A DNA stretch of 64,000 nucleotides from contig CBDCHP010000011.1 of assembly GCA_965217265.1 (NCBI GenBank), forward strand, positions 496,001-560,000, read 5' to 3'. This document shows positions 58,750 to 64,000 of the stretch, piece after piece; the first letter of the stretch is position 1, and each line of letters opens with the position of its first letter. The position numbers were made by a program, and so were the translations under genes. The notes beneath the pieces are model-generated. The model ran no database searches. It was not told the DNA's origin and saw nothing but the letters and a program-made list of their open reading frames with translations. The stretch is from JAGRGG01 sp965217265 (GTDB lineage Bacteria > Pseudomonadota > Alphaproteobacteria > Geminicoccales > Geminicoccaceae).

Positions 58750-59575
58750 GGATCCCTTCGACTACGCCGGCAAGCTCTGGGTGCGCCTGTGGCTCGCCGC
58801 CACCTTCCTCTTCCTCTACGCCCCGATCGTCATCCTGGTCGTCTTCAGCTTCAACGACAGCCGGCGCAACATCGTCTGGCGGGGCTTCACCCTCGACTAC
58901 TACGTCAAGGCCTACAACAACGCCTCGCTCTTCGAGGCGTTCACCAACAGCCTCGTCATCGCGCTGATCTCGACCGTCGTCAGCACGGTCCTAGGCGCGC
59001 TCCTGGCACTCGGGCTCTGGCGTTTTCGCTTCCCCTTCAAGCCGCTCGCCGAGGGTGCGGTGGCGCTGCCGATCGTCATCCCCGAGATCTGCATGGGCGT
59101 GGCGCTGTTGGCCTTCTTCGCCCGGATCGGCTGGCCGAACGACGTGTTCTGGCCCTTGAACCTCGCGCCGATCATCGCCGGGCACATCGCCTTCAGCTTT
59201 CCCTTCGTCGCCGTCGTCGTCCGGGCGCGCATGGCCGGCTTCGATCGCGGCCTCGAAGAGGCGAGCAAGGATTTGGGCGCTTCCGAGTGGCAGACCTTCT
59301 GGCGCATCACCGTGCCCTACATGCGTCCGGGTCTGATCGCCGGCGGGCTGTTGGCGATGACCCTCTCGCTCGACGACTTCGTCATCACCTTCTTCACCTC
59401 AGGCCCCGAGACCCTCACCTTCCCGGTCAAGGTCTTCTCGATGGTCCGCTTCGGTGCCACGCCCGAGGTCAACGCCGCCTCCACCGTCCTCATCGTCATC
59501 ACGCTGGCGCTCACGCTGCTCGCCGTGAAGCTGCAGGGAACGTCCGCCGTCACCGGCGAGGGCAAGAAGGAGTGA
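58742..59575 (+). CDS. ABC transporter permease (spermidine/putrescine type, PotC-like)
   Basis: This 277-residue partner permease has six helices and the EAA loop EASKDLGASEWQTFWRITVPYMRPG. The segment FLYAPIVILVVFSFNDSRRN is typical of PotC/PotI proteins. TTG 58742 overlaps the upstream stop. Together the two permeases would form the membrane channel. Confidence 0.9.
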   Translation: MGKDPFDYAGKLWVRLWLAATFLFLYAPIVILVVFSFNDSRRNIVWRGFTLDYYVKAYNNASLFEAFTNSLVIALISTVVSTVLGALLALGLWRFRFPFKPLAEGAVALPIVIPEICMGVALLAFFARIGWPNDVFWPLNLAPIIAGHIAFSFPFVAVVVRARMAGFDRGLEEASKDLGASEWQTFWRITVPYMRPGLIAGGLLAMTLSLDDFVITFFTSGPETLTFPVKVFSMVRFGATPEVNAASTVLIVITLALTLLAVKLQGTSAVTGEGKKE

Positions 59576-59582
59576 GGCCGGC

Positions 59583-60674
59583 ATGAAGGCACCCATCGTC
59601 AGGATCGAAGGCGTCGCCAAGCGCTTCGGCACCTTCACCGCCGTCGAGCCCATCGACCTCGACATTCCGAGAAATGCCTTCTTCGCCCTCCTCGGCCCGT
59701 CGGGCTGCGGCAAGACGACCTTGCTGCGCATGATCGGCGGCTTCGAGCAGCCGAGCGAGGGCCGCATCCTGATCGACGGCGACGACATGGGCCGCGTGCC
59801 GCCCAACCGCCGGCCGGTCAACATGGTCTTCCAGAGCTACGCCGTCTTCCCGCACATGAGCGTCGCCGACAACATCGCCTACGGCTTAAGCGTGTCGGGC
59901 ACGCCGAAGGGCGAGATCGGCCCGCGCGTCGCCGAGGCGGTGGCGCAGGTACGCTTAGGCGGCTTCGAGGACCGGGCGCCGGGCCAACTCTCCGGCGGCC
60001 AGCGCCAGCGCGTGGCGCTGGCCCGCGCCCTCGTCAAACGCCCGAAGCTCCTCCTCCTCGACGAGCCGCTCTCGGCGCTCGACAAGAAGCTGAGAGAGGA
60101 GATGCAGCTCGAACTGGTCCGCCTCCAGCACGAGGTCGGCATCACCTTCATCATCGTGACGCACGACCAGGAGGAGGCGCTCAGCATGGCGAGCGAGATC
60201 GCCGTGATGGAAAAGGGCCGCATCCTCCAGCGCGCCGCGCCGCGCACGCTTTACGAGCACCCTACCCACCGCTTCGTCGCCGAGTTCATCGGCGCCTCGA
60301 ACGTGCTCCCCTGCGAGGTCGTGCGCGTCGAGGGCGACCACGCCGAGGTGGACAGCCCGCACTTGGGCGCCGTCAAGGTCGAGCGCGCGACGCGGGCAAC
60401 CGAGGACGGCGCCCTCCTCATCCGGCCCGAGAAGCTGCGCATGGCCTTCTCCAGCCCCGACGCGGAGCCGGGCGAGATCATGCTGCCCGCGACGATCGAC
60501 CAAATCGCCTATTACGGCGACCTCAGCTTCGTCTACCTGCACCTCGAAGACGGCACGCGGTTGCAGTGCAGCCGCTACAATACCAACCGGATCGACAAGG
60601 GCGACCCGCCGGCGGGGACAGAGACACAGGTGGGGGTACATCCGGATGACTTGTTGTTGGTGGGGGATGCGTAG
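59583..60674 (+). CDS. ABC transporter ATP-binding protein (PotA-like)
   Basis: This 363-residue ATPase has Walker A GPSGCGKTTLLRMIGG, Q-loop VFQSYAVFPHM, signature QLSGGQRQRVALARALVKRP, Walker B LLLLDEPLSALD, switch THDQEEALSM and a C-terminal TOBE domain (about 280-360). It follows the permeases by seven bases with AAGGAG. No substrate-binding protein gene is in the window, so the substrate (polyamine, or another cation-like amine) stays open. Confidence 0.93.
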   Translation: MKAPIVRIEGVAKRFGTFTAVEPIDLDIPRNAFFALLGPSGCGKTTLLRMIGGFEQPSEGRILIDGDDMGRVPPNRRPVNMVFQSYAVFPHMSVADNIAYGLSVSGTPKGEIGPRVAEAVAQVRLGGFEDRAPGQLSGGQRQRVALARALVKRPKLLLLDEPLSALDKKLREEMQLELVRLQHEVGITFIIVTHDQEEALSMASEIAVMEKGRILQRAAPRTLYEHPTHRFVAEFIGASNVLPCEVVRVEGDHAEVDSPHLGAVKVERATRATEDGALLIRPEKLRMAFSSPDAEPGEIMLPATIDQIAYYGDLSFVYLHLEDGTRLQCSRYNTNRIDKGDPPAGTETQVGVHPDDLLLVGDA

Positions 60675-60677
60675 GTC

Positions 60678-61829
60678 GTGCTCGATGGTAAGCCTTTCAA
60701 CGAAATTAGCGAAGCAGATTTGCAAGCATTGATCGATAACAATGTGCCAGAAGGCCGCACGCTCGATTACAAGCAATCCACCTACGGCAACAGTTCATCA
60801 GACAGAAAGGAATTCGCCAAAGATGTTTCGGCATTTGCAAACACGATAGGAGGTCATCTTGTTATAGGTATGGAGGAGGCAAACGAAGTTGCTACTAATC
60901 TGATAGGTATTTCCGGCAAAGTAGGAAATGAATGTCAGCGACTTGAGCAAATAATACTTTCTAATCTTCAACCACGCTTGTACGGATTTCAGATCAGATT
61001 TATCCAGCTTTCCAATGGAAACTCAGCGATAATTGCTCGTGTTCCTCGCAGTTTGAATCCACCACACCGTGTTACACTTGATAAATCAAACCGATTCTGG
61101 GCGCGTGGCGGCACCACCAACTATGAGCCCGACGTCAATGAGTTGCGTGGCCTGTTCGGCTTCGCGTCGCGCTTCGAGGAGCGCGTTACGGATTTTCGGC
61201 TTGACCGTGTTGCCAAGACCAAGGCCGGTGCAGGGTTGGTGACGCGCTTGAGCGACGGCGTGCTGTTGCTGCACGTCGTCGCGCAGTCGGCGTTCGGCGG
61301 CGAGGCGCCGTTCGACGTGCGCGACGTTATAGGTCAACAGCAGAATTTTGCTCCAATCTGGTCCGGTTCGCCGCGCAAAGTGACTGAACGCATCAATCTT
61401 GACGGATTGCTTTTACGCGTCGATTACGGTGGCGATCTCATACCCAACGCCTCATGCGTGCAGGTCTGGAAGGACGGTCGTGTTGAGGCTGGATTTTATC
61501 GCGGTGCACCTGTACGTGATGGGCAGCGGCAATTTTCCGCTTCTGAAATCAAGCATGATCTGATCAACGCAACGATTGCCTATACTACTGGGTTACAGGC
61601 GTTGGGCGCGCGGCGGCCGTTCATGCTGCTGGTATCTCTGCTTAATGTCGAAGGGGCGATTGTCAGCGACGGCACGTGGCCGCACGGCCCATACGCCTTC
61701 GACCGCCCCGACCTCCTCTTCACCCCTGTCATACTCGACAACGCCATCGACCGCGCCGCCGTCGAGCAGGCTCTGCAACCTGTCTTCGACGAGATGGCCA
61801 ACGCCGCCGGCCTGCTGTCGCTGCCGTAG
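60678..61829 (+). CDS. AlbA_2 (Schlafen-like) domain protein, accessory
   Basis: This 383-residue protein begins at GTG 60678, three bases after the transporter ATPase. The N-terminal domain (about 10-145) fits AlbA_2/Schlafen AlbA: EGRTLDYKQS, DRKEFAKDVSAFANTIGGHLVIGMEE and the later RFWARGGTTNYEPDVNELR. The C-terminal 230 residues are unrecognised. The first ~400 bases are AT-rich, the middle is mixed and the last ~150 bases are as GC-rich as the host, so its origin seems foreign or mosaic. AlbA_2 proteins include nucleases, regulators and defence components; no partner gene adjoins it. Confidence 0.82.
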   Translation: MLDGKPFNEISEADLQALIDNNVPEGRTLDYKQSTYGNSSSDRKEFAKDVSAFANTIGGHLVIGMEEANEVATNLIGISGKVGNECQRLEQIILSNLQPRLYGFQIRFIQLSNGNSAIIARVPRSLNPPHRVTLDKSNRFWARGGTTNYEPDVNELRGLFGFASRFEERVTDFRLDRVAKTKAGAGLVTRLSDGVLLLHVVAQSAFGGEAPFDVRDVIGQQQNFAPIWSGSPRKVTERINLDGLLLRVDYGGDLIPNASCVQVWKDGRVEAGFYRGAPVRDGQRQFSASEIKHDLINATIAYTTGLQALGARRPFMLLVSLLNVEGAIVSDGTWPHGPYAFDRPDLLFTPVILDNAIDRAAVEQALQPVFDEMANAAGLLSLP

Positions 61830-61861
61830 GATGTCGTTGCAGGCTTGGACCGGCACGGCGC

Positions 61862-61965
61862 GGCCACCCTGGACCCCGCATCAAGTGTGGGGTGACAAGG
61901 TGTGGGTGTGGGCGCCCGAGCCTCTTTCTTGTCATCCCCGCCTCGATCGGGGATCCAGGGTGGCC
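61862..61965. repeat. Palindromic intergenic repeat of the alphaproteobacterial CCCGG-hairpin kind
   Basis: GGCCACCCTGGA (61862-61873) and TCCAGGGTGGCC (61954-61965) form a perfect 12-base terminal inverted repeat. Each side also holds an inner hairpin: CCCCGCA-TCAAG-TGTGGGG on the left and CCCCG-CCTCGAT-CGGGG on the right. Similar units with CTGGATCCCCG and GGGGATGACA cores are common between genes in alphaproteobacteria. It is unrelated to the terminator-like repeat family. Confidence 0.78.
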
Positions 61966-62009
61966 GGCTCCGTCGCCCCACGCTGCCCCACCAGACGCAT
62001 GAGAAACGC

Positions 62010-62804
62010 TTGCTCCGCATCACCACCTGGAACGTCAACTCCGTCCGCCTGCGCGAAGCCTCCTTACGCCGGATCGCGGCCGAGATTGCCCCGGACGTCT
62101 TGTGCTTGCAGGAGGTCAAGGTCGAGGACGCCAAGTTCCCGCGCGGACTGTTCGACGAACTCGGCTACCGCTGCCGCTTCTTGAACGGACAGAAGGCCTA
62201 TCACGGCGTTGCCATATTGGCGAAACGACCGCTCAAGGCGCCGGTCGCGCTCAAATGGTGCGCCAAGGACGACTGCCGCCACGCGATCGTCGAACTCGCG
62301 GGCGGGATCGAACTGCACAATTTCTACATCCCGGCCGGCGGCGACGTGCCGGACCCAGGCGCGAACCCGAAGTTCCGCCACAAGCTCGACATGCTGGCCG
62401 ACCTCGCCGACTGGTTCGAGAACCGGCGCGACGAGGGCAAGAAAATCGTGCTCGTCGGCGACCTCAACGTCGCACCGCTGCCGAGCGACGTCTGGAGCCA
62501 CAAGCAACTCCTGAACGTCGTCAGCCACACACCTGTCGAGGTCGAGGCGCTGAACCGCTTGCAGGCGAGCCACGGCTTCGTCGACGCGGTGCGGGCGATC
62601 CACCCGCCGGAGCGCAAGCTGTTCACGTGGTGGAGCTACCGCAACCAGGACTGGACGCTCTCCGACCGCGGCCGGCGGCTCGACCACGTCTGGCTCTCGC
62701 CCGCGCTGGCCCCGGCGCTGCGCGGCGCCACCGTCCACCGCGAGGCGCGCGGCTGGGACAAACCGTCGGATCATGTGCCGGTCACGGTGGAGTTGAAGAT
62801 TTAA
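62010..62804 (+). CDS. xthA: Exodeoxyribonuclease III
   Basis: This 264-residue DNA-repair enzyme acts as AP endonuclease and 3'-5' exonuclease. Motifs of the EEP fold are present: ITTWNVNSVRLR, LCLQEVKVED, NFYIPAGGD, VGDLNVAP, LDHVWLS and KPSDHVPV. TTG 62010 begins the conserved region; no ATG is in frame nearby. The TAA stop lies at the edge of repeat copy I. Confidence 0.95.
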   Translation: MLRITTWNVNSVRLREASLRRIAAEIAPDVLCLQEVKVEDAKFPRGLFDELGYRCRFLNGQKAYHGVAILAKRPLKAPVALKWCAKDDCRHAIVELAGGIELHNFYIPAGGDVPDPGANPKFRHKLDMLADLADWFENRRDEGKKIVLVGDLNVAPLPSDVWSHKQLLNVVSHTPVEVEALNRLQASHGFVDAVRAIHPPERKLFTWWSYRNQDWTLSDRGRRLDHVWLSPALAPALRGATVHREARGWDKPSDHVPVTVELKI

Positions 62805-62952
62805 CGCTTCGCGTCCGCTGCGCGGGGCTTTTTCTTTCTTCTTTTTTGCTTTGTCCGAAGCTGGCTTCAATGTTGAGGCCAGTCCGGGTGCCAAGTAGCA
62901 AAAAAGAGAAGAAAAAAGCCCGCGCGGCGAGCGCACGCGAAGCGTTCTCTTA
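62802..62952. repeat. Intergenic terminator-like repeat, copy I (both arms complete)
   Basis: It lies between the convergent exonuclease III and SLC13 genes. Left arm: AACGCTTCGCGTCCGCT, CCGC-TGC-GCGG and T/C runs. The core is divergent (GTCCGAAGCTGGC, TTGAGGCCAG). Right arm: A/G runs, GCCCGCGCGGC, GAGCGCACGCGAAGCGTTC. The outer ends coincide with the stop of xthA and lie close to the TAA of the permease gene. Confidence 0.82.
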
Positions 62953-64000
62953 CAACCCCCACACCAACAGCAGCAGCGGAATCGCTGCCGCGATCAGGAC
63001 GATCTGCAAAGGTCCGCCCAGCCGGATGTAGTCGGTGAAGGCGTAGCCGCCCGGCCCCATGACGATCGTGTTGTTCTGGTGCCCGATCGGGGTGAGGAAG
63101 GCGCAGGACGCGGCGACGGCGACGGTCATGACGAAGGTCTCGACGCGCACGTCCAACTGGATCGCGGTCTGGATCGCGATCGGGGCCATGATGACGACGG
63201 TGGCGGCGTTGTTGAGGATGTCGGTCGTGATCATCGTGACGACGAAGATGATGAGGAGTGCCGCCACCGGGCCGTAGACGTCGGCGCTCTCGGCGATCGC
63301 CGCCGCCGCCGCCTGGGTCAGGCCGGTGCTCTCAAGGGCACTCCCGAGCGGGATGAGGGCGGCGAGCAGGACGACGACCGACCAGTCGATCGCCTCGTAG
63401 AGGTTGCGCACCGATAGAACGCCGGCGACGACGAGGACGGCGATCGCGGCGCACAGCGCGATCGAGAGGTCGAGGACGCCGAGCGCGACGCAGACGATCG
63501 CGGTGGCGAAGACGCCGAGCGCCGCCCGGGCGTGCGCGCGCCGCGCCACGCTCAAGCGTCGCGTCGCGAGCGGCAGGCAGCCCAAGAGGCGGATGACCTC
63601 GCCCAGACGCTCAGTCTCGCCCTGCAAGAGCAGCACGTCGCCGGCCTTGAGGACGAAACGGTCGAGCCGATCGCGGGTCGGGCTGCCCTCGCGGGCGATG
63701 GCGAGCAGCGTGACGTTGAACTGCTGCGCCAACTTGGTGCGGTTGCCGCTGCGGCCGTCCAGTTCCGAGCCCGGCCGAATGACGACCTCGGCCAAGCGCA
63801 CGTCATCGCTGGCGAGCGCGAAGCCGCCGCGACGCGGACCGCCCAATTCGAGGCTGTAGCCCTCGACGAGGCGCTGCAGCGCCGTCGGCGACGCCTCGAC
63901 GATGAGGGTGTCGCCTTCGCGGATCGTGAAGCGCCGCGGCACGTTCGGCACCCGCCGCCCGTCGCGCAGCAGGCCCAGGATCGCCGCGTCCAGGCGGCCG
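62950..64000 (-). CDS. SLC13 family permease with TrkA-C (RCK_C) domains, 5' end outside the window
   Basis: This is a divalent-anion:sodium symporter-like membrane protein. The visible part begins within one RCK_C domain (LDAAILGLLRDGRR at the window edge, FTIREGDTLIVEASP) and contains a second (VIRPGSELDGRSGNRTK, LKAGDVLLLQGETERL). The C-terminal membrane part has about seven helices with TDILNNAATVVIMAPIAI and FLTPIGHQNNTIVMGPGGY, the paired hairpin motifs of the family. Members with this layout are often linked to sulfate or other anions, but the substrate is uncertain. The N-terminal membrane half is missing. Confidence 0.9.
   Translation of the reverse strand, partial: GRLDAAILGLLRDGRRVPNVPRRFTIREGDTLIVEASPTALQRLVEGYSLELGGPRRGGFALASDDVRLAEVVIRPGSELDGRSGNRTKLAQQFNVTLLAIAREGSPTRDRLDRFVLKAGDVLLLQGETERLGEVIRLLGCLPLATRRLSVARRAHARAALGVFATAIVCVALGVLDLSIALCAAIAVLVVAGVLSVRNLYEAIDWSVVVLLAALIPLGSALESTGLTQAAAAAIAESADVYGPVAALLIIFVVTMITTDILNNAATVVIMAPIAIQTAIQLDVRVETFVMTVAVAASCAFLTPIGHQNNTIVMGPGGYAFTDYIRLGGPLQIVLIAAAIPLLLLVWGL

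Overview
The window reads as part of a high-GC alphaproteobacterial chromosome. The gene set (queuosine-precursor transporter, ATP12 chaperone, bactofilin, DUF1127 gene next to a LysR gene, HWE-type kinase, corrinoid methyltransferase genes with DUF1638 and PF13769) would suit Rhodospirillales or a relative. That placement is inferred from gene content, not from a marker gene. No rRNA, tRNA, CRISPR array or integrase was found.

Layout. 0-5.1 kb: end of a siroheme sulfite/nitrite reductase (with an apparent frameshift) and its DUF934 partner, a LysR/DUF1127 divergent pair, a PBP4-type peptidase and an S24-fold regulator that seems to have lost its catalytic dyad. 5.2-13.9 kb: a compact, fully open T7-like (podoviral) morphogenesis operon with portal, Bbp19-like protein, scaffold, capsid, two tail-tube proteins, one coiled-coil protein and a large terminase. 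It has no replication, integration, recognisable lysis or tail-fibre genes and host-like base composition, and looks like a domesticated virion or gene-transfer-agent-like module. 13.9-20.4 kb: prs, a fused 5-oxoprolinase/hydantoinase and a BCCT transporter. 20.5-22.6 kb: an AT-richer island with one HEPN-motif protein, a candidate defence gene. 22.7-30.3 kb: MBL-fold lipoprotein, HNH nuclease, TbpB-like lipoprotein, YceI-cytochrome b561-YceI operon, ABC exporter and small secreted proteins. 30.3-37.8 kb: propionyl-CoA carboxylase subunits flanking a YihY protein, ATP12, HAD phosphatase, DUF2306 and a queuosine-precursor transporter. 37.9-50.3 kb: catalase, bactofilin, EI24 protein, adenosine kinase, amidase, GH15 glycosidase divergent from a LOV-PAS-GAF-HWE kinase-receiver blue-light sensor, and a YciE/F ferritin-like protein. 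50.5-55.1 kb: a corrinoid one-carbon methyl-transfer operon without its substrate methyltransferase. 55.5-64 kb: a candidate structured small RNA, LysR, trxB, a polyamine-type ABC transporter operon without a binding protein, an AlbA_2 (Schlafen-like) accessory gene, exonuclease III and an SLC13 permease cut by the window edge.

A family of about 100-150 bp intergenic elements recurs nine times (near 18.6, 22.7, 27.6, 32.4, 35.2, 37.2, 44.3, 55.1 and 62.9 kb). Each complete copy has two inverted GC-rich arms followed by inward T-runs and a structured core. The outer ends usually overlap the stop codon of the adjoining gene, so the elements look like mobile or amplified bidirectional terminators.

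Genes that may work together: the virion module with the dead S24 regulator upstream; the corrinoid protein, methyltetrahydrofolate methyltransferase and RamA-like activator as one methyl-transfer chain; pccA with pccB; the two YceI proteins with cytochrome b561; and the LOV kinase sharing a short divergent promoter region with the GH15 glycosidase.
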